Virus record (IMG/VR): IMGVR_UViG_3300008267_009701
Location: 1-44,138 of that record
Strand: one strand, 5' to 3'
DNA from: a virus
DNA length: 44,138 bases
The notes beneath the pieces are model-generated. The model did no database searches, was not told where the DNA came from, and saw nothing but the letters and a program-made list of their open reading frames with translations. Both the position numbers and the translations under genes were made by a program. Below, piece by piece: positions 32,403 through 40,907 of the stretch (the first letter of the stretch is position 1; the number at the start of each line of letters is the position of its first letter).

Positions 32403-32747
32403 TTAAGCTTTTGTTGTTATATTATAAACTCCGTTATTTAAAGTTAAATTAAATTCCCCAACAATATCGGTATTTGATGTTGTATACCAAATTTGTGGGT
32501 AGGTCGGTGGATATGGATTTGTGTATGGACTTGTATTTGGTTCAATTGGTGCAAAAGGGTTTATTGGTGTGTGTGGTGTTACAGTTATGGGGTTAACCCA
32601 TTCCCGTATTTTCCCAACTTTTAATGTAAACTCTCTCCATAACCCACCTGGTAAAATACTATTTATTTGTTCATAGAATTCATGAAGATTAACATCTTCT
32701 TCTATGGTAATAGTTTTATTTTCTGTATCTAATTGTAATTTCATCAT
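32403..32747 (-). CDS. Protein with proline-rich middle, unknown function
   Basis: 114 residues. The N-terminal ~45 residues form a beta-alpha start (KLQLDTENKTITIEEDVNLHEFYEQI). Residues 55-85 are a Pro/Asn/Thr-rich linker with many P-x-x-P steps (TPHTPINPFAPIEPN, YPPTYPQIW), and the end is a short beta part (GEFNLTLNNGVYNITT). Its start overlaps the dUTPase stop as ATGA. No family recognised. Confidence 0.6.
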   Translation of the reverse strand: MMKLQLDTENKTITIEEDVNLHEFYEQINSILPGGLWREFTLKVGKIREWVNPITVTPHTPINPFAPIEPNTSPYTNPYPPTYPQIWYTTSNTDIVGEFNLTLNNGVYNITTKA

Positions 32748-33340
32748 CCTCTACCTGTAGAACCAAATCCTCCCTCACCACGTTCAGATTCGTTTATTTC
32801 AGTTACCTCAATTAAATCACCGTAATCAGAACTTATTCTATGAGCAATTACACCTTGAGCTATTCTTTCTCCTTTATCCCAAGTAAAATCCTCATTACTT
32901 AAATTAACTAAAAGTACCTTAATTTCACCTCTATACCCAGTATCTACTGTACCAGGTGAATTTAAAACTGTTATACCATGTTTATAAGCTAAACCACTTC
33001 TAGGTCTAACTTGTAATTCATATCCATTTGGTAATTCAAAAAATAAACCCGTACCGACAAGTGCTCTTTCTAAAGGTTTTAAAGTTCCTCTTTCATTAGC
33101 TCTTAAATCAAATCCTGAATCACCTTCTTTAGCATAAACAGGGTTTTTATTATCCGATTTATTAATATATTTAATTTCTATTCTATTATTTTCTTTTTTA
33201 ACATTACTTTCATTGTCGTATTCTTGAACAGATTCAGCTAACTTGATGGCTGTTAAAATATCTTGCCTCGTATCTTCAGGTAATATATCCATCTTCACTA
33301 ATTCTTTTAATTCGGCTATTTGTTGTTGAATTTCCCCCAT
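32744..33340 (-). CDS. dut: Deoxyuridine triphosphatase (dUTPase)
   Basis: 198 residues. All five trimeric dUTPase motifs are present in order: AKEGDSGFDLRA (70-81), RPRSGLA (112-118), GTVDTGYRGEI (130-140), GERIAQGVI (157-165) and RGEGGFGSTGRG (187-198, the P-loop-like tail). The first ~50 residues are an extra helical extension not needed for catalysis. It hydrolyses dUTP to dUMP and keeps uracil out of phage DNA. It overlaps the exonuclease gene by one base and is coupled by ATGA to the next gene. Confidence 0.95.
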   Translation of the reverse strand: MGEIQQQIAELKELVKMDILPEDTRQDILTAIKLAESVQEYDNESNVKKENNRIEIKYINKSDNKNPVYAKEGDSGFDLRANERGTLKPLERALVGTGLFFELPNGYELQVRPRSGLAYKHGITVLNSPGTVDTGYRGEIKVLLVNLSNEDFTWDKGERIAQGVIAHRISSDYGDLIEVTEINESERGEGGFGSTGRG

Positions 33341-34071
33341 TATTTTAAATTATTTAATTTTGTTATTATATCCACAAGAGCTTTAACATCTCTTTCACAA
33401 TATTCTTTAATTTCTTCATGATTATTATCCCAGTAATTACGATTTACATTATCACCTTTAACATCACCATTTTTTGGTGATTCGATATCTAATACAGAAC
33501 AAATTAAATCTAAAGAACCTAAAGACCAATTATTACCAAATTGCCAAATTTCTTTAGTGTCGACTACCCTTAAATCCCAAGGTTTAGTTTCATGTGTTGG
33601 GAACAATTTGGGTGGTTTTAATCCATTTATAAAATACCTTTTACCTAAGAAAGGGATATCAAATATTTTAATACTTTGACCACATAAATCAAACCCAAGT
33701 GATTCAATCTTATCAAATATTTTTCTAGTTTCTGTTAAAATACTAATTTCATCTTCACCATAAAAAGATTCAAATCTAACTTCACCATTTTTAGTTACAA
33801 ATGCCATAGAAACACAAGCTACTTTACCAAATTCAGGGAAAAATGCTGCTGTCTGTCTATATACTTCTCTATAAACTTCTTTTTGATAATTTTGCCCTAA
33901 AACAATATCTTCTTGTTTTGGTATCATAGATTCGTCAGTAACTTTTTTACGAAAAGATTCATAATAAGATTCCCACATTTTTAATTTATTTTCGGGCATA
34001 TCATATAAATCTTTATATTGACTTACACTCTCAATATCAAAAAATAATAATTTATCAATATTAAACTTCAT
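33340..34071 (-). CDS. PolB-type 3'-5' exonuclease (DnaQ-like, DNA_pol_B_exo2)
   Basis: 243 residues. LLFFDIES (8-15) gives the exonuclease I D-x-E; CGQSIKIFDIPFLGKRYFINGL (about 127-148) gives motif II with Asp; EIKEYCERDVKALVDII (about 220-237) gives motif III with the last Asp. WDLRVVDTKEIWQFGNNWSLGSLDLICSVL is typical of this family of predicted PolB exonuclease-related proteins. It would trim 3' ends in replication or repair, separately from the exonuclease domain inside the polymerase. It overlaps the glycosyltransferase gene by 11 nt. Confidence 0.85.
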   Translation of the reverse strand: MKFNIDKLLFFDIESVSQYKDLYDMPENKLKMWESYYESFRKKVTDESMIPKQEDIVLGQNYQKEVYREVYRQTAAFFPEFGKVACVSMAFVTKNGEVRFESFYGEDEISILTETRKIFDKIESLGFDLCGQSIKIFDIPFLGKRYFINGLKPPKLFPTHETKPWDLRVVDTKEIWQFGNNWSLGSLDLICSVLDIESPKNGDVKGDNVNRNYWDNNHEEIKEYCERDVKALVDIITKLNNLK

Positions 34072-35377
34072 TAGTATGTTCTATTAATTGTTCAACTTCT
34101 TTTTGGTTATCTTTTAAAATACTTTTATAAAAAGATGCTCTAGTATGTGTAACAGTATCAATATGGTATTTATCCTTAACAGTCTCATAAAGATTATGTG
34201 ACAACAACTCAATAAGAGTAGGATTTTCTTTTAATTTTTTCAATGCCTTATACCAATCTTTATGGTTTTTAGAGGTATCAATTAAAATAGCATTACCTTT
34301 TTCATTAATACCACCACCGTATTCAAATAAATTTACACAATCAATCTGATAAGGACCAAAATTTTGTGCTATTAAAGCTTTCTTATGGAAACCAGCTTCA
34401 ATAACTTTTAATTGTGACTTAACTTTATTAAACATATGTTCTTTTAAAGGTGCCATTGACACATCAAATAAATTATAATTAGATGCGTAAGTAGTTATAG
34501 GTTTAGTCCAAACTCTTCTATATAATTCATTTAAATTGTTATATTTTTTATCACCACTTTCATCATATTTCTTTAAATGTTTTTGGTACTCTTCCGATAA
34601 TAATCCGTATTGTTTTGTAAACATTTCCTCATATCTAGCCCAAATACTTTCAATTGGTTCTATTTTTCTAGTTCTTTGTTGTCCTGTGTTTCTATCTATT
34701 TCAGTTACATTACCTCTAGTATCAAAACCACACAAAACCATTTGTGATTCAGTTTTATTTTCACCTAAAAATCTACTTACACTATCACCGATAATTTTTA
34801 AATCATGAAAATGTGAAGAACCACCTAACCAACCAAAACGTAAAGTTTTTTCATTAATCTCTGTGTTAGGTGTGAATTGTTTTTCTGATGGGTCAATTGC
34901 ATTAGGTAAAACAATAACATTTTCATTTAATCTACTAATTTCTTTAGCAAAAATAGGTGTTGTTGTTGTCACATAATTAACCCTTTTTATATTTTCTTTT
35001 ATTTTTTGTGGTAAATTATCATTAATAATCATTTGATGTGCAGGGTGTTCTTTAGATGGTTCCCAGTAATCATCCAAGTCCATAATTGTTATAATACCCA
35101 TAGAATGTATTTTATCTAAAAGAGAAAACATATCTTCCATATAAACTTGTCTTAAAACACCGTCTTTTACCATAGGTAATGTTCTATGGAAGTGGATTAT
35201 ATCAAATTTTCTTAAAAAACTTTCATCGTAACTAAAATTATCAGTACCAGCTGTGATGATTTCGATATAAAAATCATCATTGTATAATTCCTGTAATTTC
35301 ATGTGTGGTTCTACTGAACGGAATTTAGAAACACCCGTTCTATCAGAAGGAAAAACTAAAACATTTATTTTGCTCAT
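34061..35377 (-). CDS. GT-B glycosyltransferase-like protein
   Basis: 438 residues. NVLVFPSDRTGVSKFRSVEPHMKLQ, FDIIHFHRTL and IITIMDLDDYWEPSKEHPAH (about 95-115) form the N-terminal GT-B half often seen in phage glycosyltransferases with the D-L-D-D-Y-W motif. VIVLPNAIDPSEKQF then RFGWLGGSSHFHDLKII begins the donor half, and SQLKVIEAGFHKKALIAQNFGPYQID matches the GT4 donor site. An insertion (about 215-285) is Lys/Glu-rich. It is the first gene of the long minus-strand block and starts 45 nt past the terminator of the previous operon. Confidence 0.75.
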   Translation of the reverse strand: MSKINVLVFPSDRTGVSKFRSVEPHMKLQELYNDDFYIEIITAGTDNFSYDESFLRKFDIIHFHRTLPMVKDGVLRQVYMEDMFSLLDKIHSMGIITIMDLDDYWEPSKEHPAHQMIINDNLPQKIKENIKRVNYVTTTTPIFAKEISRLNENVIVLPNAIDPSEKQFTPNTEINEKTLRFGWLGGSSHFHDLKIIGDSVSRFLGENKTESQMVLCGFDTRGNVTEIDRNTGQQRTRKIEPIESIWARYEEMFTKQYGLLSEEYQKHLKKYDESGDKKYNNLNELYRRVWTKPITTYASNYNLFDVSMAPLKEHMFNKVKSQLKVIEAGFHKKALIAQNFGPYQIDCVNLFEYGGGINEKGNAILIDTSKNHKDWYKALKKLKENPTLIELLSHNLYETVKDKYHIDTVTHTRASFYKSILKDNQKEVEQLIEHTNEV

Positions 35378-35422
35378 AATTTATATTTTGTAATAATATA
35401 AACTATTTAAAAATCATAGTAA

Positions 35423-35450
35423 ATAAAAAACCCGACATTAAGTCGGGTTT
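35423..35450 (-). terminator. Terminator of the small late operon
   Basis: On the minus strand AAACCCGAC (35450-35442) pairs with GTCGGGTTT (35436-35428), loop TTAAT, then TTTTTTATTT. It lies just past the 17-residue ORF. Confidence 0.88.
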
Positions 35451-35454
35451 AATA

Positions 35455-35508
35455 TTACTTCTTAGGTGTACCTTTTTGTCCTTTACACCCACATCCTTTA
35501 GTTCTCAT
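35455..35508 (-). CDS. 17-residue Cys-Gly-Lys microprotein (MRTKGCGCKGQKGTPKK)
   Basis: The ORF runs ATG at 35508 to TAA at 35457-35455. The peptide is very basic with a C-G-C core. It stands between the 189-residue gene (24 nt upstream) and the operon terminator (5 nt downstream), exactly where a last small gene would be. The leader is A-rich like those of other genes. Regular composition (no random hydrophobics) and position argue for a real gene, but its length means chance cannot be excluded. C-x-C could bind a metal. Confidence 0.45.
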   Translation of the reverse strand: MRTKGCGCKGQKGTPKK

Positions 35509-35532
35509 TTTTAAAGTGTTTATTTATTGTTA

Positions 35533-36102
35533 TTACTGCCTTTTTGTTTTATTTGTTAATACTCGTAACATTTTAACGTTTTCTTGTATCATTTTTTTAT
35601 CGAAATACTTTTCTACTATATTAGGTAAGACTTTAGCAATTTCCTCAGCTATCATTTTTCTAATGTTATTATCACTAACTTCAGATGTTTTATTAGTTAC
35701 AATTCGATTTTGTTTTACATGTCTTTGTTCATTCATAAAATCAATCTCATCATCCTCAGAATAATAATTCTCATCAACAGAATTATATTTAGGATTTATT
35801 TCTCTAATATCATCTTCTTCCATTGAAAACGTACCTGGTGTGTCCGGTTGTGGGATAGGATTTTCTAACATTGCCCTTTGTATTTCTGGTGGTAATTTAG
35901 ATTCCTTAACCCTTTGTTTATAAGTTTCACTACCCACATCTAACTTCTGTGTTGGTTTTGATTGTGGGGTAGATTCATTTAATCCAGATTTTCTACTAGA
36001 AACATTTGATTCTAATGTGGCTGTATCCACATTATCGTACTTTTTAGCTCTTTCGTCTATAGCTTTAGCTTTTTGTAATATTGCTTTTAACCTTTGGTCC
36101 AT
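35533..36102 (-). CDS. Late-operon protein of unknown function
   Basis: 189 residues. A helical N-terminal part (QRLKAILQKAKAIDERAKKYD) is followed by a disordered Ser/Thr/Pro/Gln region, EIQRAMLENPIPQPDTPG (about 73-90), an acidic stretch (EEDDIREINPKY, YYSEDDEIDF) and a C-terminal helix (IRKMIAEEIAKVLPNIVEKYFDKKMIQE). The architecture suggests a virion linker or assembly factor. It lies in the late unit transcribed from 37894-37902. Confidence 0.65.
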   Translation of the reverse strand: MDQRLKAILQKAKAIDERAKKYDNVDTATLESNVSSRKSGLNESTPQSKPTQKLDVGSETYKQRVKESKLPPEIQRAMLENPIPQPDTPGTFSMEEDDIREINPKYNSVDENYYSEDDEIDFMNEQRHVKQNRIVTNKTSEVSDNNIRKMIAEEIAKVLPNIVEKYFDKKMIQENVKMLRVLTNKTKRQ

Positions 36103-36107
36103 AAATT

Positions 36108-36473
36108 TTAAAATTGTGTTATTTTATAAACTTTTTTCATACTTTTATCACCTGAAGGATTAAACAATGGTCTAGGTTCTTTAAAAGTACCACCTAAAAC
36201 AGTAAATCCATCGATTCTGTCTACTCTAAAAGTTTTCCATCCAGGTTGAATAGTTTTTGTATCACCACCAACTTGATAGACTCTTATTATATCATTGTCA
36301 GCTAGTGAACTACCATAACAATAAATTTCCACCCATCTTAGTCCTTTACCTCCAGGGTCTTCTTCATCATCATATCGTAGACTAACAATCCTACGATTAT
36401 TCATAGCAAATTCAATATCTGATTTACTAGCTTCTTCTAATATAATATTTTCTAATAGAGAGTAAAGTTTCAT
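36108..36473 (-). CDS. WYL-like domain protein
   Basis: 121 residues from the ATG at 36473, 2 nt after the upstream stop (an upstream TTG is less likely). KSDIEFAMNNRRIVSLRYDDEED, then GLRWVEIYCYGSSLADNDIIRVYQVGGD and KTFRVDRIDGFTVLGGTF, follow the WYL pattern (strand V-x-L-R-Y, then E-x-Y-x-x-x, then F-R-x-D-R-I). WYL domains bind nucleic acid or nucleotides in regulators and defence proteins. The N-terminus (KLYSLLENIILEEASK) ends I-I-L-E, a looser version of the putative capsid-targeting signature. Domain call by pattern only. Confidence 0.55.
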   Translation of the reverse strand: MKLYSLLENIILEEASKSDIEFAMNNRRIVSLRYDDEEDPGGKGLRWVEIYCYGSSLADNDIIRVYQVGGDTKTIQPGWKTFRVDRIDGFTVLGGTFKEPRPLFNPSGDKSMKKVYKITQF

Positions 36474-36475
36474 TT

Positions 36476-36850
36476 TTACCAATATTGTTCACCAAATGTG
36501 TAAGTATAGTAATTACCACCTGAAGCACCTGGTTTATATTTATTACCTGATGAATAAAGTAAGAAATTTTTTCTTTGTTCATCGTTAAGTGTACCTACAC
36601 CACCTCCTGGTGTAACTTCACCTCTACCGTAATCATCACCTGTGTGTTGTGCGTTAGGGTGTTGGGCATCATATTTTTGCCCGTTAACATTTTTGTAAAC
36701 ATTAAAAGAAGTGTTAGCTTGTCTAGTCACTTCCCCTTGTACTTTTAGTGATGGTAATTGGTTTGTAACCCCACCCCCATTTGGGTTTAACTCATCAACA
36801 GACGCATTATCTGTTAAAATAGGTGCGACTGATTGTGCTGGTCCTGGCAT
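36476..36850 (-). CDS. Gly/Asn-rich late protein, probable virion part
   Basis: 124 residues, low in hydrophobics. It starts PGPAQSVAPILTDNASVDELNPNGGG, has a Gly/Asp-rich centre (HTGDDYGRGEVTPGGGVG) and ends with Tyr/Gly (GASGGNYYTYTFGEQYW). Composition fits a disordered or beta-type virion protein. It begins inside the end of the upstream gene (37-nt overlap, different frame) and is followed 2 nt later by the WYL-like gene. Confidence 0.62.
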   Translation of the reverse strand: MPGPAQSVAPILTDNASVDELNPNGGGVTNQLPSLKVQGEVTRQANTSFNVYKNVNGQKYDAQHPNAQHTGDDYGRGEVTPGGGVGTLNDEQRKNFLLYSSGNKYKPGASGGNYYTYTFGEQYW

Positions 36851-37335
36851 AATTTTTTGTTTTTATCAAAAATTGTTATTAGGTTTTCTAGTAACCTCAT
36901 ATTATAAATACCTTCTTGTCTTAAAATTTTATTTGTTTCGGTATCATGTTCTTTATTATCTATTCTAACATTAGGGACTTCTACTTTACCAGGGATACCA
37001 ATGTTATCCATAGAATCTTTAGTACCTTTAATTTTTTGTCTAGCGTTACTTAAAATATCCTCAACCCAATTTTTCATTAAAGTACCACCATTTAACAAAT
37101 AAGGTGTGTCTTTTTTATTACCTGTATATGAATCAAAAAAATTTTTCATTAATTTTAATTGTTCATAACTAATATGATTATTATCTTTGGATTCTATCTT
37201 ATTAATTAATTCTTCTAATCTTTGATAACCCTCAGCATTTTTAGGTCCTTTATAAGCTTTAAAAATTTTATTTAAATGCTTAATAATATCTTCAGATATT
37301 TCAAAGTATTTGCCCTGTAATTCTGAATTAGCCAT
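36814..37335 (-). CDS. Helical late-operon protein of unknown function
   Basis: 173 residues, helical (EISEDIIKHLNKIFKAYKG, EGYQRLEELINKIESKDN, EQLKLMKNFFDSYTG), with a middle block LLNGGTLMKNWVEDILSNARQKI. The C-terminal ~15 residues lie in the overlap with the next gene. No family recognised. It is one base from its upstream neighbour. Late expression is inferred from the operon promoter. Confidence 0.65.
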   Translation of the reverse strand: MANSELQGKYFEISEDIIKHLNKIFKAYKGPKNAEGYQRLEELINKIESKDNNHISYEQLKLMKNFFDSYTGNKKDTPYLLNGGTLMKNWVEDILSNARQKIKGTKDSMDNIGIPGKVEVPNVRIDNKEHDTETNKILRQEGIYNMRLLENLITIFDKNKKLCQDQHNQSHLF

Positions 37336-37877
37336 TATATAATCTTCTTTTTAAGTTCGTTCTTATATTCTGTTGGAATATCTGACATATTAATACTTAA
37401 TAGATAATTTAACATTATAGCCTTTTCTTCACCAGTAGCTTCACCCTTCTCAATTAAATCTTTTAAATTTTGTACTTTTCTGATTAAGATTGGATTTGTG
37501 TCTTTTATTGTATCTATTTCTGGGATAGCGTTTAACTTTAAATCGGATTTATTTTTTTGTACAAATTCTTTGTCAAAATCTTTTTTTGTGAAAATATCTT
37601 CTATTAAAGAATTCATTTTGTGTCTAGATACTTCTTCTAAATTAACATTTTCATTATTTTTAGAATCATCTTCTTCCTCCTCTTCTTCGTCTTCACCTAA
37701 ATAAGTTACTCTACCATAATTATTATACTGATTCCATCCATTTTGTCTGGTCATTTGTATTTTATCATCGGTAGTATATTTTGATGCTGTGGCATTATTA
37801 GATTGGTCGATACGTTCATCACCCCTTATTTTAACACCATTTTTATTTACAAGTTCACTTAAAAATAAAATATTCAT
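37335..37877 (-). CDS. First gene of the small late operon, unknown function
   Basis: 180 residues. The N-terminal ~70 are polar (FLSELVNKNGVKIRGDERID, QNGWNQYNNYGRVTYLG), followed by an acidic run of Asp/Glu and a helical C-terminal half (HKMNSLIEDIFTKKDFDKEF, RKVQNLKDLIEKGEATGEEK, IPTEYKNELKKKI). No family recognised; a virion or assembly role is inferred from promoter and neighbours. Its start codon is in the right arm of a 15-bp inverted repeat. Confidence 0.65.
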   Translation of the reverse strand: MNILFLSELVNKNGVKIRGDERIDQSNNATASKYTTDDKIQMTRQNGWNQYNNYGRVTYLGEDEEEEEEDDSKNNENVNLEEVSRHKMNSLIEDIFTKKDFDKEFVQKNKSDLKLNAIPEIDTIKDTNPILIRKVQNLKDLIEKGEATGEEKAIMLNYLLSINMSDIPTEYKNELKKKII

Positions 37878-37921
37878 AGATTACTTTTTTCTTATAAATA
37901 TCAAGCAATCTATGAATATTT
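37868..37921 (-). promoter_or_regulatory. Late promoter element in the loop of a 15-bp start-codon inverted repeat
   Basis: AAATATTCATAGATT (37868-37882 on the plus strand) and AATCTATGAATATTT (37907-37921) are perfect inverted copies with a 24-nt loop. The loop holds GATATTTAT (minus strand, 37902-37894), 16 nt before the ATG at 37877, which lies in the downstream arm. RNA reading through from the polymerase gene would bury the ATG; RNA started at the loop would not. Confidence 0.72.
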
Positions 37922-37928
37922 AAAACAT

Positions 37929-40811
37929 TTAGAAATATTCCTTTTCTGTTTCTTCTTCTTCAAATCTATCTTTTACCATGTATTCTGAAGATATACCTTT
38001 CATCTTCCAAAAACGCATTTCTTCATCACTCATAGTCATCAACTCTTCTAAACTATCTTGGTCTCCATCTTCTGAAGGTATACCAGATACTAATTCTAAT
38101 TCAGTTCTTGTAAAGAATTGTTTGTTGGTTGGGTCTGTAATTAATAAAGATTCTCTGATATGTTTATTAAAAACAACTAACAAAGGTTCAACCTTTTTAT
38201 TAAAAGCATCTATATATTTAGGTACATTATAATCACCCTTCATATTAGGGTTTTTTTCCATTTTTTCAGATGTGATTAAGTAAGAATTAAAAACTAAAGT
38301 ACCTTCAGGTGGGTCGTTTTTAGTTTTTTTAACTTGTATATCACCATGTGATTTTCTGGTACCATTATTAACATAATAAACATGGTCACCTAATTGTGGG
38401 TCTAAACCTTCCTTAATTAATAATTCCATGTGTGCTTGTCTAGCTAAATCTTTACCATTTTTGTCAGTACCCCTATTTAGATATTGTTTAATAGTTTTTT
38501 TAACTTTAGCTTTATTCGCTATATCTGCTAATGGAATATCTTTATTATAAATTTTTTCAAGATATTCGTTATAATAATCAACAAATTCTTTACCCTTACC
38601 ATCCAATAACATTTTAATACCATTATTCAAAAATGTTTTAATATATTTTTGAATCATCTTACCTTTAATGGTATTACCTGTTAATTTAATCTTACCATTT
38701 GGTTTTAAAGTCGCGTAATTCTTACGAGATAAATTAATTGTTGCTGGCCAAACCTCATCAATATCAAGACCCATCGCCTCATACATATATCGGTCATTAT
38801 ACTCCATTACATCAGCCTCAATACCTTTATATTCTTTACCCTTTTCAACAAATCTATGATAACCTCTACCAATGTAAGTATGGTTCTCAACCACTTCATC
38901 ATATGAAAAGTTTACACCATCCGTATCTAATACCAAAGGTTCATAACCCCTTTCCATGAAAAATTTAATCATATGTCTAAGATATTGTCTACCAGTACAA
39001 GTAATAGTTTCACCAATATCAATATCACCCCAAGGGAAAATATATGGAGCTGAAATAGAACCAAAAGCGGAGTTATTAAATATTTTAATAGGTAATTGTT
39101 TCTTATCAAATTTACCAGCTAATTTTTCATCACCCTCTTCTTTGTATTTGTTAGCTAAATACTTATACTCATTACGTGTATCCAAAAGATATTTTAACAT
39201 CGCTCTTAAAGCACCAGAAACATCTACTTCAGGAAAAACTTCATGAGTTAATTGTATAGAAGGATATAGTGAAGCGTAGTCAAACTTAGCGATATTTTTA
39301 CTATAACCCAATTTTAATAATCTAGATAAACCACCAACAAAATCTCTTTTTGGTGAAATGTCTGGTAATGCTAATTGGTTTTCATAAGACCATGCCATCA
39401 TTAGGGTTTTCCACATTGTAGCGGTACCCATAGTAATTGACCTAACAAAGTTAGTTGGTACTAATGCTGCGGTAAGGAATCCAGCTTGAGCATATATATC
39501 ATCAACCTGTTCGGTTTCCCAAAGGTCATCATGAAGATATTCTTTAATTAAAAATTGTCCGTCAACAATTTCCCATATATCCTCATACCCTTTTATTATT
39601 TCACCGTCAATTTCTTTAGGGTTAGGTTTTTGACCATCTAGATTATACCATTGACCACTAGTTTTATTATAATAATATTTTTTATTTTCAATCCAAATTT
39701 TACCTAATTGATTACCGTCAACATAAACACGATTATTTCTTTCGACTTTAGATTCTTTAGCAATATATTTCAAACCACCTTCTTGTAAATTAGAATTCAA
39801 AGCCATCGCCTGCCTAACCCTGTGATATGTATCCATTATATTATAACCCCAAAATTGAGTTTGTTCATACTCTTCAGTTTCAGCACCTAATTTTAAACTA
39901 GATTTTTTTCTAGTTGCTTTAATCATTGGGTGTTTAGTTTTTATAATATCATCAGTACTCATACCCAAAAGTTGGACTCTACCAGGAATAAGTTTTTCTT
40001 TTACCTCAATTTTTTTGGTTTTTGGGTGTTTTACTTTTATTTCTTCTTTTTTACCAATAAGGTAAGTCCAGTCAAAGTTTTCGGAGTTATAACCAATTAT
40101 AATTGTTGGTTGTAATTCATGGATTATTTCAAAAAACTCCTTAAGCATTTCTCTTTCACCATCTTCCGTATATTCACCATTTTCATTGTAAGCGGTAAGT
40201 AATTTTTGAAAACCACGATTATCTTTAACCCCAATCATAAAAGCGTGACCTTCTGATGGGTCTAAACTCGTGGTCTCAATATCGAAAGTTAATTTATGGA
40301 CTTCAGTATAGTCTTCATAACCTTTAAATAATCTTTTACCTGTTTGAATCATGAATTGTTCTACAGGTGGTAGTATTTGAATTAATCTTTTATCCCTATC
40401 CCAAGGATTAATACCACCTTTTTTAAAGAAATTAACTAAATCCCTATATGTACCACTAGTTTTAACTAAAAATTTAAACCCATCTTCCAAACGTTCATTA
40501 TCACCTGTTTTTAATTTTTGTGTTTGGATTCCGTATTTTTTAGCTTCACGTTTAATAACTTCTAAATCATCACCATAAAAACCACTACCACGTAATGATT
40601 TTGTCCAACAAAAAGGTGTGAATTTTTGTACTTTTATTTTTTTACCTTTAACAGGGTCATCAATAATTAAATAGACTTTATTGGTTTCATCTATTGACCA
40701 ATCATCTGTTTGGTCCAACTCAACTGATACTATGTATTTTTCAGGGTCATGTCCTTCTAAAAATATTTTAATGTCTTCAGGAGTAGCTTCTTTAATAACA
40801 TCTTTACTCAT
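37929..40811 (-). CDS. 43: Family B DNA polymerase (T4 gp43-like)
   Basis: 960 residues. Exonuclease motifs: LTFDIETTSL (174-183, D177 and E179) and IIIGYNSENFDWTYL (237-251). Polymerase motif A is KFDYASLYPS (509-518), motif B KIFNNSAFGS (576-585), and motif C LVLDTDGVN (627-635) with the two metal-binding Asp. The whole protein is slightly longer than T4 gp43 (~900); the stretch about 375-435 looks like an insertion (KKYYYNKTSGQWYN onward). It replicates and proofreads the phage genome. No late element lies upstream. The 96-nt leader has weak hairpin potential. Confidence 0.96.
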   Translation of the reverse strand: MSKDVIKEATPEDIKIFLEGHDPEKYIVSVELDQTDDWSIDETNKVYLIIDDPVKGKKIKVQKFTPFCWTKSLRGSGFYGDDLEVIKREAKKYGIQTQKLKTGDNERLEDGFKFLVKTSGTYRDLVNFFKKGGINPWDRDKRLIQILPPVEQFMIQTGKRLFKGYEDYTEVHKLTFDIETTSLDPSEGHAFMIGVKDNRGFQKLLTAYNENGEYTEDGEREMLKEFFEIIHELQPTIIIGYNSENFDWTYLIGKKEEIKVKHPKTKKIEVKEKLIPGRVQLLGMSTDDIIKTKHPMIKATRKKSSLKLGAETEEYEQTQFWGYNIMDTYHRVRQAMALNSNLQEGGLKYIAKESKVERNNRVYVDGNQLGKIWIENKKYYYNKTSGQWYNLDGQKPNPKEIDGEIIKGYEDIWEIVDGQFLIKEYLHDDLWETEQVDDIYAQAGFLTAALVPTNFVRSITMGTATMWKTLMMAWSYENQLALPDISPKRDFVGGLSRLLKLGYSKNIAKFDYASLYPSIQLTHEVFPEVDVSGALRAMLKYLLDTRNEYKYLANKYKEEGDEKLAGKFDKKQLPIKIFNNSAFGSISAPYIFPWGDIDIGETITCTGRQYLRHMIKFFMERGYEPLVLDTDGVNFSYDEVVENHTYIGRGYHRFVEKGKEYKGIEADVMEYNDRYMYEAMGLDIDEVWPATINLSRKNYATLKPNGKIKLTGNTIKGKMIQKYIKTFLNNGIKMLLDGKGKEFVDYYNEYLEKIYNKDIPLADIANKAKVKKTIKQYLNRGTDKNGKDLARQAHMELLIKEGLDPQLGDHVYYVNNGTRKSHGDIQVKKTKNDPPEGTLVFNSYLITSEKMEKNPNMKGDYNVPKYIDAFNKKVEPLLVVFNKHIRESLLITDPTNKQFFTRTELELVSGIPSEDGDQDSLEELMTMSDEEMRFWKMKGISSEYMVKDRFEEEETEKEYF

Positions 40812-40907
40812 ATAATATTTAGATTTTTGGAACGGGATAAATCATAACCTCTCGTTGTTAATAATGATTAACTATAATCAATATTCTTTAAAAATTAAAT
40901 AAGCTAA

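Noticed and set aside
36814-36860. Programmed -1 frameshift joining the overlapping late genes at 36850
   Set aside because: The A-rich run before the overlap is not a slippery heptamer in the correct frame, and the second gene has its own ATG.
40812-40907. A translational operator hairpin before the polymerase gene, as in T4
   Set aside because: Only a short stem with a mismatch (AACG-A-G with C-C-CGTT) can be drawn; too weak to support.
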